From NCBI GenBank assembly GCA_023231475.1, contig JALJEE010002316.1, positions 124,001 to 188,000 on the forward strand: a stretch of DNA of 64,000 bases. The letters run 5' to 3'. Every line of letters begins with the position of its first letter. The stretch's first letter is position 1. This DNA is from Seison nebaliae. Lineage: Eukaryota > Rotifera > Pararotatoria > Seisonacea > Seisonidae. Under the pieces are notes generated by a model that searched no databases, was not told the origin of the DNA, and saw nothing but the letters and a program-made list of their open reading frames with translations. Position numbers and translations under genes: made by a program. Of this stretch, positions 19,824-30,639 are shown one piece after another.

Positions 19824-22800
19824 ATGGAGACAAATCTCGAGGCGTTCGATATCGAACAAATTTCCCAACAAGATTTACAACAATTTGATTTTAGACATAT
19901 CGCTACTGATTGTATGAGAACTAGAGCGATGATAGCGAAAAATATTTCGGCAGCTCAACGTCTCATTATCACGAATATTTTCATGGAGAATTTCAAATCG
20001 TATTTTGGTCGTCATCGATTGGGAACGTTTAATCCAAATCTTTCCTGCATTATCGGACCGAACGGTAATGGGAAGAGTAATATAATTGACGCGTTGTTGT
20101 TCGTGTTTGGATTTAGTGCGAAGAAAATTCGTTCGCAGAAATTGAGTGTGTTAATACATCGTCCACAGATGGAGAGACATGTGAATATAAATTCTTGTCG
20201 AGTCGATATCGAAATGGGTATGTGGAATGGATTGACGAATTCGGTTAATAGTGCGAAATTTATTATTAGTCGAGTGGTAAATAAGAATGGAAATAATCAT
20301 TACGAATTGAATGGTGTGGCAGTTGGGAGGAATAAAATATTGGATTTATTATCATCATATGGAATTGATTTGGAACATCATCGATTTCTCATTCTACAAG
20401 GTGAAGTGGAGAAGATTTCAGGAATGCAGTCGATGGATTTGATTGATTATGTTGAGGACGCCATTGGAACTATTCGATTTAAAAAACCGGTAAATATTAT
20501 GGAGAAATTATTAAGTGAATTTATCGAAGAAAGTTCAAAAAGAAGTTTAGAAGAAACTCAATCAGCGATCGCTCTTAAGAAACTGATAGAAAATTGTCAG
20601 AAAGTAAAAATGGAGATCGATGAACGAAACGAGAAGAATCGGAAAGGATTCTCTTATTATCGATTGATGAATTTCATTTGTACTTTACAATTGAAAATTT
20701 TAAAAAATCGAAAACAAATCGAAGAAAAGAAAAAAAATGAGAGCGAGAAATTGATGAATGAGAAACAGATTGAATTGATTCGAATAGAGAATGAATTGAA
20801 GAAATTGAGAATGAAGAAAGATTGGAAGACGAAGGAATTGGATGAATGGAAAAAGAAGAAAATGAGTTTGGAGAAAGAGATGAAGAAAATTGAAAGAAAA
20901 TTGGAAGAAATTCATTTGACAATTGTCGATTGTGAGAAAGATATTTTAGAATATCAAGAGAAATTAGAAGAATTAAAGAAAAATGAAAAAGATAAAGAAT
21001 GGAAAGAATATTTAAATAATAAGAATGAGTTGAAATTGAATTTGGATGAAGAGATCAATGAAGAAAGACAGAAATGTCAAATTGAACAAATGAATGAAGA
21101 TAAACGATTAGGAAGTATTGGAAAAGAGAAATTGAAAATGGAAGAGGAATACCTTTCTCCACTAACCAATCGATTGACTCAATTTAATGGGAATCTTCAA
21201 AAATTGTGTTTGGAAAAAAAACGAATTTCCTCCGATATCGATGTGAAGGAATTGAATGAGAAAATTGAAAGTTTATCATTTGAAATTGATAAAGAAGAAA
21301 ATAAAATTGAAATATATCGAGAAGAAATGAATGAATTAATGTTATCGATTGGGAAGAATGACAAGAATATGGAACAAATGGAAAAAGAGTTTGAAAGGAT
21401 CGGTAAAAAGAAGGAAAATCTCCAAATTGAACTTGAGAAATTGAGTAACGAATTGGGAAATGCGAAAGAAGTTCAATTGACTACAAGATCGTCAACGGGA
21501 ACTGATCGGGTATTAAAAGATGCACAATTATCAGGACGTATCAATGGATTTCATGGACGATTAGGTGAATTGGGATCGATCGATGCGCCGTATGATATCG
21601 CCGTTTCAACGGCATTTGGAAATTTGATGAATTTCGTGGTAAATGATATGAATTGTGGACGAGAATGTGTGAAGATTTTGAGAGAGAATGAATGTGGTGT
21701 CAGTTCATTCATTTCATTGAAAGACATCGAATATATGAGACGACGAATGGAGAATCAATTCCAATGTCCTAACAAAGCGAAACGATTATTCGATTTAGTT
21801 AAATTTTCTGATAATCGATATCGTTTACCATTTTATTTCGTCATGGGAGATACTCTCGTTACTGACACGTTAGACGATGCGAAATCCATCGCTTATCAAT
21901 CGAAACAACAGAATTATCGAACTCGAATTGTAACGATGGCGGGACAATTAATCGAACCATCAGGATCGATGAGTGGTGGTGGTAGACAAAAACGGGGTTT
22001 GATGAATTTGAATCGAGTAAGTCGAGTGAGTTCGAATAAATGTCGAACGAAAAGTATCACACAGAAATCGAATAAAGAATTAGAAGTTGAATGTGAAAAT
22101 AAGAAATTAGAAATTGGAAAATTGAGGGGGGAATTTGAATTTTTAGAAGATAAAATTGGTCCGTTGAAAATTGAATTGGAATCTCAAAGAAAATTATTGA
22201 AAGAACATCGACAAATGATTGAACGGATCAATATGACGAATGAAATGAAAATGAAAAGTTTGAAAGAAATGGAAAGAATGAAAGTGAAAGTGGATGAGAA
22301 TCAACCGAAAATCGACAAATTCGAAAAAGAAATCGAATTTAATGAGAAAGAATTGGAATTTGTCAAAGAAGAAATTTCGAAAGAAAAGAAAAAAATTAAC
22401 GACCTGTTCAAAACGAGATTAAAACCATCGGAAGCTATTGAAGAGTTTAATAAACGAATCGAAACTTTAATAAAAGATCGATTAGAAATCGTGAACGATA
22501 TGGTGAAAATGACGAATATGATGGAAAAGAGAGAGAAGGAAATGAAGGAATTAGAACGAGCATTAAAGAAAAGTCGGAAACGATTAAGTAATTCAAATTA
22601 TCAAAGTGAAGATTTAAAGAATCAACTCGTTTATTTCGAGAGAGAATGGAATTCAGATGTCCAACAGAACTTGGAAGAAGAACAATTTGAATTGAATGAA
22701 AATTTAAATAAGTTGACAAATGAACATAATTATAAATCAAAAGAACATAAAGAGGAAATAGAGAAAATGAAAAATGTGAACGTGAAAATGGAAGATGTGT

Positions 22801-24410
22801 TGAAGGAGATGAAAATACAGAAACAGTTTCAACAAAATTTATTTTTTAATTTCGACAAGAATTTTATGGAAATTAATCATAATTTATCTGATGATAATGA
22901 TGTGAATGGTTATCGAATATTTGAAGAGATCTTCCATTTGGAAGCGATCAATGAACAATTTATGGAGGCATATATATTACTTGAGAATCATCAATTAAAT
23001 GAAACACATAAGAATTTCATTCAAAATGATCCATTTTCTGCTCGTGAACGATTCGTCATATTTACGGAAATAATGGAAAAATTGAAAATAAAAAATAATT
23101 CGAATGGAAGTAATGTCATTTCGGATTATATGAAATTCTCTCCACAACAAGATCGAGAGAATTGTATGAAATTGGTTGAAGATGAACGAGATAATTCGAT
23201 CGATATCGATTATTTGTTGGATATTGATGAGAAGGAGGAAATAGATGAAGAAGAATATTTGAAATTATACGATATTGAAACATTAGAGAATTGTTTATGG
23301 ATGAAGAAATTGGGGAAGATATCGAAAGAATTGAAAGGAAATAAAACAATTAATTATTCTCTCTTACATTCATTATTTCAAAAAAAAGTTCAATATGTTC
23401 GATTTTGGTTGACGAACAGTTTTTATTTATTAAGAAAATTACAAGTCGAATATCAATTGGATATGTTGATGACTGGTCGATTGAAAGAATTCAATAAAGC
23501 TATATCAGGAATTCGTGTACAATTGAAAAGAATTTATTCGTTCCTCACAGAAGGTGGAGACGCTGAATTGGAATGTATTAATTCCATTAGTCCCTTCAGT
23601 GACGGTCTCCGATATTCGGTAAGACCAAATCGAAAAGTCTGGAGAAATATGTTAATGTTGAGTGGTGGTGAGAAGACATTGGCATCATTATCCTTAGTTT
23701 TTGCACTTCACGCTTTCCGTCCTTCTCCCCTTTATGTCATGGACGAGATTGATGCAGCATTAGATTTCAAAAATGTGACCATAATTGGTCAATTCGTACG
23801 GAAGATCGCTTCGATTAATTGTCAGTTTATTATCATCAGTCTTCGCAGTGAAATGATGGAACAGAGTTCAGTAATTATCGGCATTTATAAATTGGGCGAT
23901 CAATCGAATAATGTGGCAATTCTGTCACCTGCTTACAATTGTGTGACATCGGCGGCCGTTCAGAGACTGAAGATGAGCAAAGAAACTCAACTACAATTGA
24001 CGGAGAGTAATGGAGTGAATATGGATCGAAACATTGTTGCATTCATCAACAAGTCAAGTCACATTATGACGGAGTTAATGGAGAATATACGACGACTTCG
24101 AGAATTACCGGGAGTGGAGAAGGATTTGGATGAGAATAACGATTTCCAAATCGATTGGGATAATTTATCCACTTTACATTCGTCGTCTGAATCGATGTCT
24201 AGAGATAAATTGAAAATTGAAATAGCTCGAAATTTCGATTCTTTATTCATCGATATGTCTAGGAATGAACTTCAAGACATTTACATTCAACATATTCTCA
24301 TAGAGAATTCTATCGAGAATGAAACGACATTTGATTATTGTCAAATATTCAAATCATTCGTCCTTTACAAGTTTTCGAGAGATACTAATCAACATAATAT
24401 CTTACAATAA
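19824..24410 (+). CDS. SMC4: SMC4, condensin core ATPase subunit
   Basis: Single exon, 1528 residues (human 1288). SMC4 pairs with SMC2 in condensin I/II and drives mitotic chromosome compaction. Walker A GPNGNGKSNIID lies at about residue 79 (the usual GPNGSGKSN with Ser replaced by Asn). Next come a long coiled coil, the hinge (about 570-720, GRINGFHGRLGELG to SMSGGGRQKRG), the returning coiled coil, the signature LSGGEKTLASL (about 1278) and Walker B LYVMDEIDAALD (about 1302). SMC4 rather than SMC2/1/3 is shown by the N-terminal phrase RLIITNIFMENFKSYFG and the hinge. About 150 residues follow the expected end (from about 1373), predicted mostly polar, with no known domain. The ATG at 19824 is used; the open frame upstream starts only with TTG and may be 5'-UTR. 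Confidence 0.95.
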   Translation: METNLEAFDIEQISQQDLQQFDFRHIATDCMRTRAMIAKNISAAQRLIITNIFMENFKSYFGRHRLGTFNPNLSCIIGPNGNGKSNIIDALLFVFGFSAKKIRSQKLSVLIHRPQMERHVNINSCRVDIEMGMWNGLTNSVNSAKFIISRVVNKNGNNHYELNGVAVGRNKILDLLSSYGIDLEHHRFLILQGEVEKISGMQSMDLIDYVEDAIGTIRFKKPVNIMEKLLSEFIEESSKRSLEETQSAIALKKLIENCQKVKMEIDERNEKNRKGFSYYRLMNFICTLQLKILKNRKQIEEKKKNESEKLMNEKQIELIRIENELKKLRMKKDWKTKELDEWKKKKMSLEKEMKKIERKLEEIHLTIVDCEKDILEYQEKLEELKKNEKDKEWKEYLNNKNELKLNLDEEINEERQKCQIEQMNEDKRLGSIGKEKLKMEEEYLSPLTNRLTQFNGNLQKLCLEKKRISSDIDVKELNEKIESLSFEIDKEENKIEIYREEMNELMLSIGKNDKNMEQMEKEFERIGKKKENLQIELEKLSNELGNAKEVQLTTRSSTGTDRVLKDAQLSGRINGFHGRLGELGSIDAPYDIAVSTAFGNLMNFVVNDMNCGRECVKILRENECGVSSFISLKDIEYMRRRMENQFQCPNKAKRLFDLVKFSDNRYRLPFYFVMGDTLVTDTLDDAKSIAYQSKQQNYRTRIVTMAGQLIEPSGSMSGGGRQKRGLMNLNRVSRVSSNKCRTKSITQKSNKELEVECENKKLEIGKLRGEFEFLEDKIGPLKIELESQRKLLKEHRQMIERINMTNEMKMKSLKEMERMKVKVDENQPKIDKFEKEIEFNEKELEFVKEEISKEKKKINDLFKTRLKPSEAIEEFNKRIETLIKDRLEIVNDMVKMTNMMEKREKEMKELERALKKSRKRLSNSNYQSEDLKNQLVYFEREWNSDVQQNLEEEQFELNENLNKLTNEHNYKSKEHKEEIEKMKNVNVKMEDVLKEMKIQKQFQQNLFFNFDKNFMEINHNLSDDNDVNGYRIFEEIFHLEAINEQFMEAYILLENHQLNETHKNFIQNDPFSARERFVIFTEIMEKLKIKNNSNGSNVISDYMKFSPQQDRENCMKLVEDERDNSIDIDYLLDIDEKEEIDEEEYLKLYDIETLENCLWMKKLGKISKELKGNKTINYSLLHSLFQKKVQYVRFWLTNSFYLLRKLQVEYQLDMLMTGRLKEFNKAISGIRVQLKRIYSFLTEGGDAELECINSISPFSDGLRYSVRPNRKVWRNMLMLSGGEKTLASLSLVFALHAFRPSPLYVMDEIDAALDFKNVTIIGQFVRKIASINCQFIIISLRSEMMEQSSVIIGIYKLGDQSNNVAILSPAYNCVTSAAVQRLKMSKETQLQLTESNGVNMDRNIVAFINKSSHIMTELMENIRRLRELPGVEKDLDENNDFQIDWDNLSTLHSSSESMSRDKLKIEIARNFDSLFIDMSRNELQDIYIQHILIENSIENETTFDYCQIFKSFVLYKFSRDTNQHNILQ

Positions 24411-24702
24411 TTTATGTTTCCCTCCTCATAATTTTCATTCATGTGTTGTCCTTTCTTCTTTATCATTTTTTTTTTTTTTTTTTAAATTTGAAATTTTATG
24501 AAAAAAAAAATATTAATTTTATGATTAATTTTATGATTCTTTTCTTTCTTCCATTGTCAAATTGGAAAGAGAGAATGAAAGAGAATAAATTTTATGAGAT
24601 ATAAGAAAGATTCTGTACAAAATAAAAATTGAGTTATTTCTTTAATTGTCTATACTATTCATATGAGTTACTGGAAGTGATTTGTTTTTTGGAGAGAATG
24701 AG

Positions 24703-27700
24703 TCAAATATATTCCGTCGTATAATATTTGCTCGTATCTTTCATGATGACATGGAGTGGATTGAATGGTGGAATATTGTTCGATGATGATGTTTCCTTCT
24801 CCTCGCCCTTCAAAAGTTTCGTCTTCTCTGACATTTCCTCTTTCAAATTCTCTTCATTTGTTGGTCTGAGCAGATGATGTCCGTTAGCGGACGAAAATGT
24901 CGATGAAGATGAATAATCAGCGACCAAATGTTTCAACGTTGCACTATCATCCTTGTACTCTTTGGGCGGCTTTTTATAATCCACATCATCAATATCGATA
25001 CCGGCAGAGAATTGTGGATCGCAATATTGTGACAATGACGCCACCGTACTACACACATTATCATCAATCTTCTTTTTATTCTTTTGTTTACATGCGAGAT
25101 AGTTGGCTTGATGTAGAAGTGATTTACATTTATATTCATCATCGATACTACTACTACTAAGACTTGGAGGTAAATTTTTTAAAACTTCTTCCGCATTTTG
25201 AATTGGTGCTAGAAAATGAGATTTTTCAGCTTCGTTAAATGAATTTCCGTCTTCACTGGTCGCCTGTCCTATCGACTGAATTTCATCGAGTAGTTGTGGC
25301 TGACCGAAGGCCGAAGTATTTGAGGAGAATGTCGGCCGTGTAATCATCTGACTTAATGACTGACTATTCGATAACGTATCAGCAGCTGATGGTGCTACCG
25401 CTGTAATTGATGGTTTTAAAGTTTCCGTTGTTGGTTGTGAACGGTCGAAAACGACGATACTTATCGGTCCGATATTATTGTTGCTAGTTATGTTGCCCGT
25501 GTGTGTTGTTCCTGTGTTTGTTGTGGTAATTTTTTTTAGAGTAGAATTATCAATTTCCGATTGTCGAACGGTTATTGTGTGATCAGATATCGGTTGTTCG
25601 TTGTCTTCAGGAATACATGATGATGAATCGAATGTTGGAGGATATTGATTGGAAGTGAGTGGCGTTCTCTTATTTACATTTTTGTTACTTCGATGAATCG
25701 CTTCCACATAACTTCGACGATATTCCTTCGAATTCTTCAATGTATCATTCGTTCCCGTTTCTTTATCTGTTCCCGATCCCTGACTATTTCTTGTTCGCAT
25801 CGAATAATTGGTTGAACCAGATTGTGCGAATTTATTAAATTTTCCCGTTCGATCACTCTCATAATCTGTGGAAGTCAATTCAAAACTCGAATATTCGTCC
25901 GACGCCTCATTCATCGAACTCGATAACGGTGACGGATATGATGACGACACATAATCCAAATGGACCAAATCTCGATTCACCATATCATACATGTCCATCT
26001 CATCGAAAATGAATTCGTTCTCGTACATGGTGGGCGAGGTATTGGTTGCTGCGATGGCAGTTTGAGGTTTCTCTTTTTGGGAGAATTTTGGAAGACTTTG
26101 TTTCCCCAAAAGATTTTCTCTTTCATCATCGATTAATGTTCCATTCGAATCAGCTAATTCGGTGAAATTATTCGTCAAATTATTATTGATGATGTTATTG
26201 ATGTGATTGGAACGATTAAGGAGATGTGTCTTCTCTTCTAAATCGATTGAACGGAATGAATACGATTTATTCTCATCAGACGTTCGATGTTTCGATGTGG
26301 AAATTAATGATTGTCGTTTACTGGAAGATGGATTGATTATATTTACATTCTCCACATTCTCCAACAAACATCTTGATGGATTCTCATCAATCACATAACT
26401 GCCACTACTCGAACTTCGACTTGACGAACTGGTTTTCTGGTCTCGGTCACTCGGATCTTTTCCATTCGTTCGAGGTTGTTGAGAAGCCAAAGAATTTTTT
26501 TTGAAATTTTTCATATAATTTTGATTATTCTTTATCGAATTCTTCGCTAAACTACTTCTTCGACTACCGATGAGTGTGATGGATGAAGAAGAACGTGAAA
26601 CGGAATTCTCAACAATTGTCTGTTTTCCTTCTTTCGTTTTCCCATCAGATTTTGTGGAATAATTCGGTATAATCGGTTTCGTTGTCATATTCGTCTTCAT
26701 CAATTGTTCTTTTTTCATCTCTTGTTGATGATGTAATTGATCGTCATCTTTCTCTAATTGCATATCATTATGCTCGTCTTCACCACGATAAGCTCGAAGG
26801 AATCGTGATTTGGAGACATCAGCGATAAATCGATCAGGTATCATCGATTTATGATCGTCCTTTGCACTAATCGATTGGATTTCTGGTTTTTGTATGGTTG
26901 TCGGAATCGTATCAGGAATATCAATGATTTTCGTTTTACCCGATGATTCCGTTACCTTTACTGGAACTTGTTTATCCGTTGTTGGTTCCACTTTTACCGT
27001 TTCTTGTGCTTTTCCATCTTTTTTTGCTATTAACGTTTTTGCCGCTGCACTTGTCGTACCGGATTTGATACCTTTCGTTGGTTTCTGCATTTGAGCAGCA
27101 CGATTAGTTGCATTACCAATAATTCCTTGTCTAAAATGACGAGGAAGAACAAGAACAAGGAGACGAATGATAAAAAAATTTTTGAAAAAATTTGAAAATT
27201 TTTTAAAAATAAATTAATTAACCTTTTCAAGATGAAAACGATAATAATAATAAAGATGATGATCAATAATGCCACACTGCAAATACATGTAACAATGAGA
27301 AGTTCTAATTAATTGGAATGAGATTTGATGGGGGAGAAAAAGGAAAATTAACCGTAATAACTATGGCTTCTATCATCGACGTAAATCACTTTACCAGTAG
27401 AATTCTTCAATTGATGACTGTCATATCTACTGTGATTCCGATAATAGTTACCCAACATGTCGGCATTGGCAGCGAGACTATCAGCGAAAACTGTGGAGGA
27501 AGGAGAAAATGTTAAATTGGCAATTTAATGATGGAAATGGATGAGATTATTATTTATGTTTATACAAATTATGCTTTCATTCTTCTCTATGATTGATGCA
27601 TTGGACTTGCAACCTCATATCATGCATGATATAAATCGTCATAGATGAAATTGTTGAGGATGATAAATTATGTCATAGACAAAAGAGGATGGAAAAGATA

Positions 27701-30639
27701 ATGGGCCTGAGAATTTGGTATTGGTATCTATTAATATGAATAATGTCATGATATATCGTTTGAAGGTGGATGGTGAGGTAGTTCTATTTCTGCATATTCA
27801 TACGAATGAAATGTTCCTCCATACTACCATCGTGAATGTAGATGATGGAATAATCTTTGGAAAATCATGTTTTCAATCAATCATTATCAGAGATGAATAT
27901 ACTGAAGATAATTCATTTCATCCTTATGGTTTGTTATGTGAGTTAATTGGAATTTGAAAAATGGATACTGTAAACGACAAATAAGGAGGGCTGTATCTGC
28001 AATTTCGTTCGACGAGAATAATTGTCGAAATCGCTATTTATTCAACTTCCACTCATTATTAGAAGATTTATGCTCGTGTTGTCATATCAGAAGATTGTGT
28101 CGAGATTATATTTCCCAGTCAGTACACGAGATATGAGCGAGCACACGTCTTCTCATTGTGAATACATTAGGAATATGAACTTGGAATAAAATCATCTTCT
28201 GACGGTGATGAAGTATAAATGAATATTGAGATGAATAAACATCATTTCTCTTTTACAACACATTCACTATCATAAATCCAGTTTATGAGAAGAATAATTC
28301 GAAGTAGTAGTTGAAATACATAATCATATGCAATTGGTAAGAAATTATCTTATCGCCATAATTAAAATTAATTCAATTATTCGTTAGTCTGTTTATTCAA
28401 CGTCTTTTCTCGAGAAGGAATAATGTTAACTATTTCTAAACAATTACCTGTTGATTGTAGTTTGAAGAAATTGTCTTCCTCCTTCCAAGTTGGCAAGTTA
28501 TCTATCCCATTCTTCTATATCTTCCTCTTCCACCTAATCTCTTATTCATATTCCTTCTCTTCCCACTCCCAATCTTTACAAAAAGAAATTCAATCTTTGT
28601 CATATTCTTTCCTGTTCCAATTGCCTACTTCTTTCTTCGCCTCCACCACTACATATGTGATGGAGAAAAAATTATAGAAAAGTTGTGCATTCTATGTGCA
28701 CTATACATGCACTACTCCTCAACCTTCAGCGCCCAATATTTCCTTTCAATAATTTCCATATAATCATTCCGATATAACATTTTATTAAAAAAATAATTTA
28801 ATCAATTAATGGACAACTACATCAATGAATATTAATTGAATATTCCTATAATCATTCCAACCATCCATCTGCTATTACGTATGGTTCCAATAAGATCCTC
28901 TATGGTTTCCCTCCATCCAATTTTCCTTACTTAACTCTTATGTCATGTAGAGAAGAGTGAAAAGATATGATTTGAACGAATTTAACGACTTATTTTAAGA
29001 TGAGATAATTATTGTGACTAACTCTCATAATAGAGTGTGAATGATTCGTTTCCAATTAGACTGACGAAATATTGGATTTCAATCGACGATATCGATCCAT
29101 TATAGACAATTGGTGCCGATTTATAATTCAATAGATTCTCCGAATATGTCTTTATCTGTTTCTCCCATTGACATGCATCGAATGGGACACGAGTCCAATT
29201 TTTCCCATAAATGTAGACGTAAAAGACCAAAAGTTGTCGACAATAAACTGACGATTTGCTTTGAAAGAAACTTGAAGCTCCATGAATTAGTCGAACTTCG
29301 ATCCATTTGGTATTCAATGAATTGGGTTGATCTCGTTTCTTCCTAAAATTAATGGTGGAATTCGATTTCATCGTCACCAGACCAGATGAATGATCTTCAT
29401 CTTGTAAGTTGAAATATTGTTGATCATCCGGATAATAATGAGATATGGATGAATGTTTCTTCCTGTTATTTTTGCCCAACTCGTGCTCATCCAATTGTTC
29501 ATAATTATAATTTCCATAATAATCATCAGGCGAAGAATAAATTCGACGGTTACGTCTACGAATACTTGATTTAAGTTTTGATTGTTTTGATGGTTCGTCG
29601 TTGTTTGTTGAGACTAAAATCCGAGTGAAACATAACGAATTGTAATGGTTCTTGTATTGTTGGAGTTGTTGCGAGTATCCATCAACGTCAATCTGTGCAG
29701 TTTTGAGTAGTTGAATTGAAGTTGTTATCAGTGCAGCACGATCTTCTATCAATGTTATACCGGATGCTTCACTACTATATTGGTTATCGATGACTGATTT
29801 GCATAAATTATGAACTAGAAATTTAAATTTTATAAACATTTTAAACAAATTATAAAATCACCTTTAACACATTCATAATCGAATTGTGCATAATAAGTAA
29901 ATGATTCGATATCAGACATCGTTCCACCACCAGATCCACTACTATAATCCACATCATCCGCTAACAACGGATCGATATTTCTCTTATCCATTGCTTTTCT
30001 TATTCGTTCACGACATCCTTTCATCACATAATATCCAACATTGATCTTACACGATTTACTACCAATACAATCCTTCCGATGTTTCATGATAGTGCACGAA
30101 TTGGGATGTGTCTGTTGTCGGTCATAATAACAGAGAGTCGACTCTTCATTCGTTATTCTTGAAATGATTTTCACAGCTGACGCCAAATTACCGTATCGAA
30201 CTCGAGCTGTCTGAAGAACATGTTGTTGGGGACAAGTAACGGTGAAATTACCATCAGACCAACAACGATGCTCCGTCAAAATTTCACAATTAATCAAAAT
30301 TGTTGCTGAAAAGGAAAATTGAAAATATTAATTATCGTCATATTCAACTTCACCATAAACTAAAGAGTACTAATTCAAAATAGGGAAAAAATTCTGCTAG
30401 AAATATTTAATAATTTTTTTTCCTCAAAATTTAACTAAACTAAAACTAAAAGTTCGACATGTCAGTTTAACGAAGTTGTGGAATTGAAAAATAATTATTC
30501 TTAATTTTCCACTTTAGGAAGAAAACGAATGAATTTTTAAGTGAATGTTTTAGATATGGGAAAATTGTCTGAACGAACTTTTCAACAGAAGAATAATTGT
30601 GATGTATAATCGCTTTGATATTGGGAGTTGTTGGAACAT
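24703..30639 (-). CDS. SUEL-lectin single-pass membrane protein with a long cytoplasmic tail
   Basis: Six exons from right to left: 30639-30579, 30305-29862, 29814-29023, 27490-27353, 27304-27223, 27130-24703 (1314 residues); all phases fit. Exon 1 gives a hydrophobic signal peptide (RLYITIILLL). Exon 2 is a galactose/rhamnose-binding (SUEL) lectin domain: CEILTEHRC, FTVTCPQQHVLQTARVRYG, CYYDRQQ, DCIGSKSC. Exon 3 is an extracellular region with an RRRNRR patch and a beta-rich end (WIEVRLIHGASSFFQS) resembling a discoidin-type fold, not confirmed. Exon 5 encodes the membrane helix (LLIVTCICSVALLIIIFIII). Exon 6 is an 800-residue Ser/Thr/Asn-rich cytoplasmic tail. SUEL plus one membrane pass recalls EVA-1/EVA1C axon-guidance co-receptors, but the second lectin domain is not visible. 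Intron 3 (27491-29022) has no supported gene. Confidence 0.75.

Noticed and set aside
20674-23349. Minus-strand frames inside SMC4
   Set aside because: They are shadows of the coiled-coil codons (GAA/AAA becoming TTC/TTT). The plus strand is clearly SMC4.
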